Of a stretch of DNA of 32,596 nucleotides, positions 14,942 to 24,600 are shown in pieces. Location: positions 1-32,596 of the IMG/VR virus record IMGVR_UViG_3300030117_002880. One strand, written 5' to 3'. The notes under the pieces are model-generated. The model was not told the origin of the DNA, did no database searches, and saw only the letters and a program-made list of their open reading frames with translations. Made by a program: the position numbers and the translations under genes. The DNA comes from a virus. Positions within the stretch are counted from its first letter, which is position 1. Every line of letters starts with the position of its first letter.

Positions 14942-15593
14942 CAGTGTTCTTATTGCTGATCTCAAGAAGGTCAGCTCTCATCTTCTCTACAAGTCCAAGA
15001 ACATGTGCTTGAAGATCTTCTTTACCTTCTACTAAGCGAGAAAGTGAACGTCCACCTAAGTTTGAGTGGAATCCTTCATCTTTAGCAATAGTAGCATAAC
15101 GTGAAGAAATGAACTTGTCATCTACACATTCTGCCATTTCCTTCCAGACTGCTTCTGCTCTTCCTTCAGCAACTAACTGATATGCAGCAAGTGCTGCTTC
15201 ATCATTAGATGCTTCGTACTTGTCTAGAAGTTCTGCACCTTTTGCCTGAGGCTTTTCTGCTTCAGCAGCAAATGCAGCAGCAACATCTAGCTTTTCGCCT
15301 GTGATGTGCTCAATAACTTCTTTAACCATACGGAAGTGCTTAGCTTCGTCTAGTGCTTGCTTGCTTAGTAATTCTAAGTCTTTTACGTCTGTAGAAGGAT
15401 CTGCGGATGCAACTTGACCAGCGATGGCGTACATATTCTGAGCTTCGTTGACCATGCGTCCACGGAAGTGCTCAACTAGGTACTCATCACTTGGTTTAGA
15501 AGCGAAGAAACGACGAACGTTTGAGCGTGATGCTTCAAACAATTCACTATTTCCTTCCTTGATCTTCTTGACGAAATCGGTTCCAGAAAGCAT
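14919..15593 (-). CDS. Ferritin-like di-iron carboxylate protein
   Basis: A 224-residue, almost fully helical protein with the metal-ligand spacing of a ferritin-like four-helix bundle: Glu50 in helix 1, Glu83 and His86 (DEAKHF) in helix 2, Glu143 (or Glu147) in helix 3, and Glu173 with His176 (DEGFHS) in helix 4. Known members include oxidases, hydroxylases, ribonucleotide reductase R2 proteins and rubrerythrins; this sequence does not identify which reaction applies. The 100-115 stretch is Ala-rich. No signal peptide is seen, so a cytoplasmic role is likely. Its DNA looks more G+C-rich than its neighbours. A TATACT and an ACTAAATA box overlap upstream, and AGGA lies about 9 bases before the ATG. 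Confidence 0.75.
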   Translation of the reverse strand: MLSGTDFVKKIKEGNSELFEASRSNVRRFFASKPSDEYLVEHFRGRMVNEAQNMYAIAGQVASADPSTDVKDLELLSKQALDEAKHFRMVKEVIEHITGEKLDVAAAFAAEAEKPQAKGAELLDKYEASNDEAALAAYQLVAEGRAEAVWKEMAECVDDKFISSRYATIAKDEGFHSNLGGRSLSRLVEGKEDLQAHVLGLVEKMRADLLEISNKNTATPLAVV

Positions 15594-15617
15594 TTTAAGT
15601 TTTCCTATCTACGTAAT

Positions 15618-16133
15618 TTATTTAGTATAAATGAAAAAGTAACGGAGATGTCCCTGAACTGTATGTTCAGTTTCGATACACTTCACAGTATATCCAAATC
15701 GTTCCGCTATCTTATTTATCTTTTCTTTAGACCAAGGATACCAATACATGTCACCATAATCATTCCAGTCATGAGGTATGCCTGGATTAACTCTGAATAT
15801 TGCTTCTCTTCTCCACAAACCGTGAAGTACGTCCATTTGATAATCAATGACTTTTTCGTCACCAAAATTAATAGAACCCAAAGCAAGTGCTATGTCGCAC
15901 CTTGGTCCGTTATATTCTTCTAAAGAAACTTTTATATCAGCAGCATCATTATATGGGTCTATACCAATCAACCTATCGATCTTACCCTTGAACCTATTGT
16001 ACCCACACCCAACATCTAAGACGCTAGAAGGTTCTTTAGCATTGACATAATCGACCAACTGATAGCCAGAATACTTAAGAGATTCAAAATTTTGATCTTG
16101 CCAAATACCACTAAAATAAGTATTTAATTGCAT
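15618..16133 (-). CDS. Small class I SAM-dependent methyltransferase-like protein
   Basis: A 171-residue protein with a recognisable SAM-binding motif I at residues 38-44 (VLDVGCG) and a motif II-like acid at Asp59 in LIGIDPY. A later strand, CDIALALGSINFG, fits motif IV. The C-terminal half is rich in Trp/Tyr (WNDYGDMYWYPW). It is short for the class, so substrate-recognition elements are minimal. The acceptor cannot be read from sequence. The start overlaps the upstream deoxyribosyltransferase-like gene by 23 bases, so the two are probably co-translated. Confidence 0.7.
   Translation of the reverse strand: MQLNTYFSGIWQDQNFESLKYSGYQLVDYVNAKEPSSVLDVGCGYNRFKGKIDRLIGIDPYNDAADIKVSLEEYNGPRCDIALALGSINFGDEKVIDYQMDVLHGLWRREAIFRVNPGIPHDWNDYGDMYWYPWSKEKINKIAERFGYTVKCIETEHTVQGHLRYFFIYTK
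15619..15629 (-). promoter_or_regulatory. Overlapping TATACT and ACTAAATA boxes before the ferritin-like gene
   Basis: On the minus strand TATACT (15629-15624) runs into ACTAAATA (15626-15619), 25 bases before ATG 15593. The first resembles a host -10 and the second a late box. The late box shares bases with the TAA stop of the methyltransferase gene. No -35 was recognised. Confidence 0.4.
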
Positions 16134-16488
16134 TATCTAAACATCTAAAATGACTACCAACACCTTTCATAACAGGATGATTATGAACAAACTCATCATC
16201 AGAAATTATAGCAATCTCTTTATGAAGTGCATGTCCATATGCTATTTCAAATATAGTACCGTAAGATGGTCTTCTATCATTCACTGCTTTCGGTAAATAA
16301 GCAAAAACCATATCACATCGTTCTACATTTTCTTGTGTGTTATGAAATATTTCTCCAGCAGATCCTAAATCATAACGAGGTTCAAGCACAGCTATATCAA
16401 TAGGTATGTGGTCAGAAACATAGTTTCTCCACAAGTGAACCTCATCCTCAGAACATTGTTCAATTGGACCTGCCAAATAAACTATCAC
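16111..16488 (-). CDS. Nucleoside 2-deoxyribosyltransferase-like protein
   Basis: A 125-residue protein with the layout of the nucleoside 2-deoxyribosyltransferase superfamily: an N-terminal strand ending YLAGPIE, Asp59 before a hydrophobic strand (CDMVFAYLP), and GTIFEIAYGHALHKEIAII with candidate catalytic Glu81. Known members swap bases on deoxynucleosides or cleave nucleoside monophosphates, so nucleotide salvage is plausible. The start is GTG 16488, overlapping the previous stop as GTGA; GGAG lies about 6 bases upstream and supports it. Relatives of this fold also include proteins of unknown function, so the activity is less certain than the fold. Confidence 0.7.
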   Translation of the reverse strand: MIVYLAGPIEQCSEDEVHLWRNYVSDHIPIDIAVLEPRYDLGSAGEIFHNTQENVERCDMVFAYLPKAVNDRRPSYGTIFEIAYGHALHKEIAIISDDEFVHNHPVMKGVGSHFRCLDNAIKYLF

Positions 16489-16685
16489 ACTTCTCCACCA
16501 TCTACCACTGGATCTGGATCCTCTGGTACATTACGAGGTTGATCTAAACCCTGTACTTCTTCTTGTAATTTTTTAACTGCGTTGTTGGCAACAGTTAGTT
16601 TTGCTTCTAAAGCAATATTTTGTGCCAATAATGTACTTACTCTGTTTTGATAAACCTGCAAAACAGCGTTCACTTCCTCATTCAT
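16485..16685 (-). CDS. Small coiled-coil protein, function unknown
   Basis: A 66-residue protein. Residues 1-45 have hydrophobic heptad spacing (Leu/Val/Ile in ALEAKLTVANNAVKKL) typical of a coiled coil, and the C-terminus is acidic and Pro-rich. There is no signal or membrane segment, which argues against a spanin. It overlaps the next gene by four bases and follows a fibre-like gene after 27 bases. It could be an oligomerisation or fibre-assembly factor; I do not recognise a family. Confidence 0.6.
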   Translation of the reverse strand: MNEEVNAVLQVYQNRVSTLLAQNIALEAKLTVANNAVKKLQEEVQGLDQPRNVPEDPDPVVDGGEV

Positions 16686-16712
16686 GTTAGAAAAACAACT
16701 GCTCTATATATG

Positions 16713-17699
16713 CTAGAACGAACCACCATCTATGGTAATATTTTCTAATGATCTAGTGGTTCCAGAACAAGAAATTACTTGTGTCTGACCAGCACAATCA
16801 TTGATATATAACCCACCTATCTCTAGATCTCCAGTAGTACTTACTGTTAGAACACTAGAAGACTCTGAAACTTCTGAACCTATAACAACTCTTCCTGCAG
16901 AATCATCCCAGAATACAGCAGCTTTCTTAGCAGAACCACTATAGTAGTTCATTATAAGACCAACGTCCTTGTTAGTATCACTACCTAAAGCAGCACCATC
17001 TACAACCTGTAGTTCAAGAAGAACGTCTTCTACAGTTGTATTGACTGTATTGATTTGTGTTACTGATCCACTGATAGTTAGATTACCACCAACAGACAAG
17101 TCACTTGTTACATTTGCTGTACCTGTAACTGTCAATGCTGACCCATTAAATGTCAGATTAGCACTATCTTCTAACTCTCCATCTGTACCAGCAGTAACAA
17201 CTCTACCAGAGGTAAGATCACTTACTTGAGCAGATGCAAAAGTACTAACACCAGTAACATTGGCGTTAGTTGAATTTAGATATGTTACAGTACCTACTCC
17301 AGATACATTAACTGCTTGAGCACCTGTTCCACCACTTTGTGCTTGATTAGGAGCAGTATCCCATGTCAATCCGCCACTACCATCTGACTTTAGATATCCA
17401 TCATTAGTTGCTGATCCTGGAAATGTATATACAACGTCACCTGCTAATGTTGCAGGAGCTTTTAGAGTTAGTGTATTAGTACCATTATTAGTACCCTCTA
17501 CTAAATTAACTCCCGAACCTGTTGTTGTAGTTTCTTGTGTCCAATAACGAGAAGAACCTATTATTTGGTTATTGCTAGTTGTGGAGTCAATACCAACATA
17601 TAAGTCATATTTGTCTATGGTAAAACCAGGTTCACCTGCTCTCAAGCCAGGTAGACTAGCAAGATTACCTCTCTTAAATTGCAGTACTGGGTTGCTCAT
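16713..17699 (-). CDS. Short fibre-like structural protein
   Basis: A 328-residue protein opening MSNPVLQFKRGNLASLPGL, then AGEPGFTIDKYDLYVGID, the anchor-like module also found at the start of the 638-residue fibre protein. The middle holds one LEDSANLTF module like those in the 987-residue fibre protein. A following domain (about 215-285) has the strand pattern IN-x-V-N-TTVEDVLLELQ and DVGLIMNYYSG, also echoed in the 987-residue protein (VNSTTVNIVDKQVKLADG). The C-terminus is short and Cys-containing. It is probably a tail-fibre or virion-decoration protein. A TCTAAATA box lies 20 bases upstream. Confidence 0.75.
   Translation of the reverse strand: MSNPVLQFKRGNLASLPGLRAGEPGFTIDKYDLYVGIDSTTSNNQIIGSSRYWTQETTTTGSGVNLVEGTNNGTNTLTLKAPATLAGDVVYTFPGSATNDGYLKSDGSGGLTWDTAPNQAQSGGTGAQAVNVSGVGTVTYLNSTNANVTGVSTFASAQVSDLTSGRVVTAGTDGELEDSANLTFNGSALTVTGTANVTSDLSVGGNLTISGSVTQINTVNTTVEDVLLELQVVDGAALGSDTNKDVGLIMNYYSGSAKKAAVFWDDSAGRVVIGSEVSESSSVLTVSTTGDLEIGGLYINDCAGQTQVISCSGTTRSLENITIDGGSF
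17070..17230 (-). repeat. LEDSANLTF module in the 328-residue fibre protein
   Basis: One copy of the module found twice at 9865-10190, with shared DLTSGRVV, LEDSANLTFNG and VTG strands. Confidence 0.7.
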
Positions 17700-17719
17700 T
17701 TGTTCTTTTTGCCTTTTAG

Positions 17720-17727
17720 TATTTAGA
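17720..17727 (-). promoter_or_regulatory. TCTAAATA late-promoter-like box before the 328-residue fibre gene
   Basis: The minus strand reads TCTAAATA, 20 bases before ATG 17699, the spacing seen at three other genes in the window. It is one base from NATAAATA. Confidence 0.45.
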
Positions 17728-17729
17728 TT

Positions 17730-18074
17730 TTATGCCCAAGTTCCAGCATCTAGATCAATCTGATTGTCTAGATCTTCGGCAAGAGCAGTAACAACAGAAG
17801 AATCAAATCCTTCTGGACCAGATAAACTTCCAGCAGCAGAGTTTATTACTGCGTCTGGACTTATAAAAACGAAGTTATCTGCATTTGGATCGTATGATAG
17901 AACAAAATGAGTTCCTATACCACTACCAATTGCTGTAGATACAATGTCAGAAATGTCTCTAATGTTTGCCACAGTGTCGTCCGATTCTACAGAAAATTTA
18001 ATAATAGGTTGACCATCTAATGCAGTATCAGCATGGTCGGAAGTAATGCCAACATTAACAATCTGTATTGACAT
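17730..18074 (-). CDS. Small acidic protein next to fibre genes, function unknown
   Basis: A 114-residue acidic protein with alternating short strands (IQIVNVGIT, IIKFSVES, FVLSYDP) and a helix-rich C-terminus ending DNQIDLDAGTWA. There is no known motif. It starts one base after the preceding gene's stop and lies between a small Ig-like protein and a fibre-like protein, so a minor virion role is likely but unproven. Confidence 0.65.
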   Translation of the reverse strand: MSIQIVNVGITSDHADTALDGQPIIKFSVESDDTVANIRDISDIVSTAIGSGIGTHFVLSYDPNADNFVFISPDAVINSAAGSLSGPEGFDSSVVTALAEDLDNQIDLDAGTWA

Positions 18075-18075
18075 A

Positions 18076-18414
18076 TCATGATGCCGTTGGGTTTACTATC
18101 ACTTGTCCAGTAATAACTTTAGTTCTGATATTACTGTTACGATTTATAATCAAAACATCATACTCATATCTTCCAGAAGTAATAATACCAGTCTGAGTAT
18201 CACTCAGAGATATTGTTAGGTTACCTTTTGTAGGTTGACCGCCATAAGTAGTGGCAAAAGAAACGGAACCAGGAGCACCTGCCCATTTTCTCATCTTACA
18301 GGAAAAATCATAAGACGTTAGATCTAGGGCTGTGTTATCCCTCTTCTTCAAATCAAAGGTAGAAGAAAAGTCAGTACCTGCTTCTATTTGTATATTGACT
18401 GAGGGAACTGCCAT
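18076..18414 (-). CDS. Small beta-sandwich (Ig-like/BppU-like) virion protein candidate
   Basis: A 112-residue protein made mainly of predicted strands: INIQIEAGTDFSSTF-like opening, LDLTSYDFSCKMRKWAG, then GNLTISLSDTQTGIITSGRYEYDVLI and a final VITGQVIV. This is the layout of small phage beta-sandwich proteins such as the N-terminal domain of BppU. In that family such domains attach receptor-binding proteins to the baseplate. Position beside fibre genes agrees. An AATAAATA box lies 19 bases upstream. Family assignment is tentative; the strand pattern is what I can see. Confidence 0.65.
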   Translation of the reverse strand: MAVPSVNIQIEAGTDFSSTFDLKKRDNTALDLTSYDFSCKMRKWAGAPGSVSFATTYGGQPTKGNLTISLSDTQTGIITSGRYEYDVLIINRNSNIRTKVITGQVIVNPTAS

Positions 18415-18432
18415 ATTTCTAGATCAGTATTT

Positions 18433-18627
18433 CTATTTATTCTTTAATAATAATTCTTTCAAAAGAGCAATTTCATCCTTTAGACTATCTAGTTCTTCTT
18501 TTTGAAGTTGTCTATGATTTTTTTCTCTTACATAACGATCATATGCAGTCTTATCAGTGTTTAAGATTGCATTAGTTTTCTTATCTCTTTCGAGACCTTT
18601 GAAGTTTTGTACCTTTACTCTATCCAT
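18433..18627 (-). CDS. Small coiled-coil protein after the 2428-residue gene
   Basis: A 64-residue charged protein. Residues 35-63 (KEELDSLKDEIALLKELL) form a clear coiled coil; the N-terminal part is basic and polar. Its ATG shares one base with the stop of the giant upstream gene (TAATG), implying translational coupling. Its TAG stop lies within the AATAAATAG box before the next gene. It may bind the giant protein as an assembly partner. Confidence 0.65.
   Translation of the reverse strand: MDRVKVQNFKGLERDKKTNAILNTDKTAYDRYVREKNHRQLQKEELDSLKDEIALLKELLLKNK
18434..18441 (-). promoter_or_regulatory. AATAAATA late-promoter-like box
   Basis: A full NATAAATA match on the minus strand, 19 bases before ATG 18414. 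It overlaps the TAG stop of the 64-residue gene. Confidence 0.55.
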
Positions 18628-21600
18628 TAGGTAACCGCCACTGCTCTAAAGTCTAACAATTTAGGTTCTTGTGCTTGATTGGTTGATCCAATGTTTATCT
18701 TGATTTGGAATCCAGTAAACGGAGGTAAGTTGTCTATAGACCACTCATACTCAAGATACTGATCTTCAAGACTTACAGCAATATTTGCATCAGGAGAAGC
18801 ATTGTTATTGCCAGAATCTATAATAAATCCACCAGCATCTAAGTTAGAATATCCTGGGAAGTTTTCAAAGACTCTATCAACCTCAAGAGCATCTGCCCTT
18901 ACCAATCTATAGAAACATCTAATGTCTGCTGATTCAGGTCTATATGCAGCAACAAAAACTTTTATAGATGATGCAGCATTTTCTAGTGGAATTATCTTAG
19001 TAACATAAGATAATTCATGAGGATCTTCATCATAAGTATTAGATAATCTATTAGTAATGTAATTTGAAACAGGAGCATTCAATTTATTTTGTGCTACTGA
19101 AACAGAACTTCTAAATGCATCTACTACAGGTGATACTAATCTATTATTAGTACTCATTGTAAGATCCATTGTAAATGATTTTGATCCAGGCAATTGAAGT
19201 ATGCTGTTGTTTGCTTGCTCATTTTCATAAGAAGCAATCATTCTTGAAGTTGGGAATTGAGTTCTATTAGTCAAAGATATACTTTCAAATCCTTGATCTT
19301 CAAAAGATGTCTCACTACCGTTAATGCTTGTAGCAGAAGTTGTTCTAACAGATGCTGTAAGAGAAGCTTGATCGCAACAATGGTATGAAATTGCAGGTGT
19401 TATTTCATTGAATTGTATATTCGATGTAGCTCTAGCTCTATCTCCGCCACCACTTTGATCAGTGGTGAAATTGATATCACCAGGAATATGACAATGATAA
19501 TGATCAAACTCTATCTTACCATCAATAGTACTTGTAACTTCTTGAAGGAAATGTTCTCTATTGATTTTCCTTAAAGAAACACCAGATAATTCTGCCTTTT
19601 GTATTGGGGTATCAATCTCATAAGTTCTAGCAAACCCACTATCAATACCACGACCAGTAATACCTGTAAGGGTATTATTACCAATACCAGTATATGCAAT
19701 CAACTCATCTCCTAAAAGTGCATATCCAGGATTGCTTGCTGATACTTGAGCACCTTCAAACATATTGAATCCAGTACTACTTGCAACACTTATATTAGCT
19801 GTAGAACTAGCAGCATAACCAACAGTCAATCTAGTAGGTAAACTATCACCTACTACACCAGCAATCTTCACTCTATTCAATTCAGAGTGCATACCATGCA
19901 TAGGATGATGTACTTTGAAAATCTTACCAGTACGTTGATCAGTATTAACTGATACTGAAGATGGAACAATATTACTGACAGTTACTCCATATCCAAGAGT
20001 ACTATCATAGACTTGTATTTCATCAGAAGTATTGAAGTCTGCACCTTCAAGACCTGTTAATAAGAATGCATTTATTCCAGTAGTAAGACCAACTGATCCT
20101 ATAAAGTCTTTACCAAGACCTTTAGTTCCAATAGCAACTGTAAATGTATCACCTTGTGCATATCCAACCCCTTCTGATCCTGGTTTGATAGTCATTGCTG
20201 TAACTACACCACCAGATACTGTTGCAATACCAACACCACCTGATCCTCTACCTGTGCGTCTTATAAAGGAAACATCATTATAAGTACCATCTTCATATCC
20301 ACTACCACCATTAGTTAACCTTATGGCAGTATTACTTTGACCAATATGAGACAATCTCTCAGCAATATATCCTTTAGCAGTTGTATTATTCTGTAATACC
20401 TGTTGACCAATCGTTAGATTAGTAGACATTTTTTCGATAGCAGATCCAATACCAACCAATGCAGACTTAGCATAAGTCTCGATTGGGTTGTCTGGTAATT
20501 GGTTTCTAGCACCCCACTCAGTCAACCTTGGACTAAACATCTTAAGTGTTCCAGATTGCTCTGAGAATTGACACCTATATGTTGTGAATTTCATATCTTC
20601 CATCTGAGATGCTGTCCAAGTAGCAGCATTTTGTGCCTTGAACAATGATCCTAGACTAGGTTGTTGGGTAATAACAACTTTACCCAATTCAGATTGACTA
20701 GAAGTTGTTATATCTACCTCACCAACTTGAGCAATCCATTGATTATATTCATCTGTTGCTGTAACTACAACATAAGCATATTCTGCTCCAGCTGGATCTC
20801 CAGCAAGATATACTGGGGCTGGGAAGTATATTCTAGTTGGTATACTAGCATCATCAGATACGTTTACATCCTGAGGATTGACAGTTACAATACTATTTCC
20901 GACTGCTCTTCTAGAAGGATATCCATTTTCCATTTCTACAATAGAAATTTGTAGAGGAATTGTCTCCGATCTTGACTGGAAGAACATATCAACAGCACCA
21001 ATGAATACACCAGGATCTTCTTCAACAAAGAAACTTTGTGCTAAAGGATCATCTTCATAAACAATAACTTCAACATATTCAACTACAGTAACGTATTCAA
21101 CTACAGGAACCTCAACAATTACCTCATATGGTACAGGTACTGGTACAGGTACATCAACATATACAGTATTAGTTGGTCCTGGTACTTCTTGTGTTACCGT
21201 TACAGTATTTGTTATATATTCTGTATGATGGTGGTGAACATCATTTACAACCTGAACTTCAACTTCATGAATAACTTCTTCATAAATGATTTCTGGTGGA
21301 GGAGGTGCAGGTTCGGTTCTTTGTAATGTTGTTTCTGTTATCTGTCCACCTTCTGAGAAGAACTGAGCACCAGCACGACTAAAGTTTATGCCTGGTAATT
21401 GTTCTTCTGCACGTAAACTTGAAAGTATCGCTGTGCTATCTCCATTTGCAAATGATTCTGCTGGAATATAAAAACAACCAATTGCAGCACCTAAATCATC
21501 AGTAACTATTCTGATGTTATTGATCTCTGCTTCAGCACCACTTGTTTCTCCAACAAGTCTCTGTCCAACTTCTACCTTACCAAAGTAATTGCCATCAGAC

Positions 21601-24600
21601 TTTTGATTCAAAGATGCAGTATCAAGATTCAAAACTGTTGATGTTTCTGAATATGATGAAGAGAATCCAACTGTAGGATCGTATGGGTTTGTATTTACTG
21701 TTACTGTAGGTGCATTATAAGGACCACCTTTATGGTTTGGACTTGCTAATCTAGCTCTAAATTCTGTTGCTTGACCTGTTGTCTGAGTACTAGAAACTGT
21801 TCCACGTATAGTCTCACCTACTTGGAATGAACCTTGGATAGGAGTAACTTCTAGAAGTTTTGGAATAACAAAATCTCTAGTATCAATCATGTCAATTCCT
21901 TGGAATGTAACATGATGTTCTGTTATTGGTTTTAACCTAGTTCCAGTAAATTCGATATTCTGCTCCCTCATTTCTGGAAGCAAATCTGTTGAGAAAATAA
22001 CGTCATTTACATAACCAAGACCATCATCTTCTACAACTGATACTCTATCAACATATATGTCACTAGATGGATTTAGAGTTAGATTACCTTGCCAATTCCT
22101 CCACAGATACGGATTGACATTTTCAACTCTACTAGCAAGTACCTGTTCCTGATACCTAACAAGTTCATAATCTAAGGTCAATAAATTACCTGTTCTTCTG
22201 ATATTTGTTGAACCTAAATCTTGTACATATCTTGCATCAATAGTTGGATCTGGATCTTGAGTCAATCCTATAAGATTATTAGAACCAACTAAAAGATCAA
22301 TAGAATCAAAATGTTTTACTGGTACTAATTCTCCACCAGCAACTTCAAATTTCAAAGAAGGTAATGATCTATCAGCAACATTATAGTCGTTGAAAGGATC
22401 TACAACAAATCCATTCTTAAATCTATCGAGTCCTGTATCTGGATCAGTAATAACTAAACTTTGCGTAGCATTTTCTAGTAGAGATAATGCAGTTACTTCT
22501 TCAATATTTTCAATACGTGTTTCAAGATCACCAATATCTTTCATGGTATAACGTTTGTTAGACCTAAAAGTAATTTTTACATCTCTTATAGGATTATATA
22601 CGTAAGGTTTATATTCTATTAGTGCTAATTCAAAAGAATCAGGAAGAGGTTCTGGTTGTACTGGCTGTATAGCAGGAGTACCCTTTTTGACAGTAAATGT
22701 ACCGTCACGATTTAAGAATAACCTGTCAGTTCTTGCTAAGTAGAAATTGTAATCAAATACAATGTTCTCATCTGATACAAGAACATTAGGAACTGCTTGA
22801 CCACCACCACTAAAGTCTCTTGAATCAAATTCAAATGGTGATCTAGTTCCAGAATCTACAAATGGTGCAACCCTTGGTCTTAGATCAATAACATCAGTAT
22901 TTCTTACGTTATTATAACTAGCAACTCTATCATAACGATCTTTAGTATAACTATTTGCCGTTACTACATCACCAGAATCTTCTGAATTTATGGTGTAGTA
23001 ATCAAAGTATATCTTTAATTGTCCTTGTGGATGAGGAAATCCTTGTTTCCTAACAATACGACCAAAGTCATAATATTCTGCTCTTTGACCAGAATCAACT
23101 ATATAATTACCTCTAATATTTTTATCACCAGATGTAACTTGAGTTAGAGCTGCTTCTACACCAGATTCTTGGAATACAACTGTTTCAGTTTGTTTGAATC
23201 TATTAGTATTCTTGAAGCAAACATCAACCTTAGTTGTGCCATTTCTTCCAAGAACTATTGCTGATGCACCAGAGCTCTTACCAACACCAACCTCACCTAG
23301 GATAATATCAGAGTTGTTTCCAGTAGGACCAGTAAACGAAGATAATGTCAACGCTGGTATAACAGGTGCTCCATTTCCAGCTGCTTCATATACTGCATGT
23401 ACTTCAACAACATCAGCATAGTCAAGAGAAACTTCTCTGTCTTGAACTCTCTTACCCCAAATATCACTAGGATTTAGACCATCTGCAATTGAAGTTGTAA
23501 TACCTGACCATTCTCTATCTGATCCAGTAACTGTAACTGATGCAGACCTAACAATTGTTTTCTGCTTAGATTTTACTTTATCCTTCTGTTGAGTTGAATG
23601 TACTACAACATTACTTTGAGATGCAGTAAGACCTGATAAAGTAACACCTTTACCACCACTAGTAAGTGAGAATTGATCGCTTGTTAGTGCTTCAATTGTT
23701 CCATCAGAATAAAATACAGTATATCTTTCTTCATCAAATGCATCGTAAATATAATCTGTTCCTGTCAAAGATGGTAAATCCATCTGACCACTACCATCTG
23801 TAGCTTGACCAGTATCTTCCTTTCTAACTTTTATAACAGAATCTGTAAGATCTATAGACTCTACATTACTATGTGGTAGTTGTGCATAAAGGAATCCACT
23901 AGAAGATCCTCTTAGGTTTGTCGCAACTATTTCAACGCCACTTACTGTAACAGAAGATGTTGGAAGATCTTTATCACATACACCACTGACATCATCAGGT
24001 GCAGCAGATAGTGTTAGACTGGAAGTACCAACTACAGACACTACATTATATACTGGATCAGAGATACCACTTAATTGGTATCTTATAATATCACCTACTT
24101 TGAAATTGGAATAAAATCCAGCAATAGTAGATGTTGCAGTAGAGATACCAGGTGATCCTGAACCAACAGATATATTAACTGCACCAGCACCAAAGTTATG
24201 CTTTGATTCTAGAACTACATCAGCAGCAAATGTTCTACTTGCAGCAGTAGATCTAACTGATTTTACATCTGAAAGGTCGTAATTAGTAACACTGGTTACG
24301 ATTCTACAACCCATTCCCTTCCAAGATTCATGAATACCATTAATTGCAATGGTTTCATTTACTATAAAAGTACCTGAAGTTTGATGTAGTTCTAACTCAA
24401 AAAGACTAGATCCACCTGTCTTCAAGAAAGCACTTGCTCCAGACTGCATACCTTGAATGTAAGCAGGGGTGGAGATGGTAAGTCCTTGGTTGATACCTAT
24501 CTTTCCATCCGTCTGTATATCATACAAAAACAAATCAAATACACTAGTATCTCCAGTGTATGCAGAATTCTGAAGTTTATAATCATATACTCTTGCTTTA

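Noticed and set aside
14941-14990. Weak hairpins at the convergent end of the plus-strand island, considered as a terminator
   Set aside because: Stems are short with a G-U pair or long loop, there is no T-run, and the region is coding for the ferritin-like protein.
16485-16685. Small coiled-coil protein as an i-spanin
   Set aside because: There is no membrane segment or lipoprotein signal, and no lysis genes are nearby.
16686-16712. CATATATAG-like sequence before the 66-residue gene, considered as a late promoter
   Set aside because: It does not match ATAAATA or CTAAATA closely enough.
20661-20954. A 97-codon plus-strand frame inside the giant gene
   Set aside because: Composition is skewed to Ile/Ser/Tyr/Cys as in noncoding frames, and the minus-strand gene is clearly coding.
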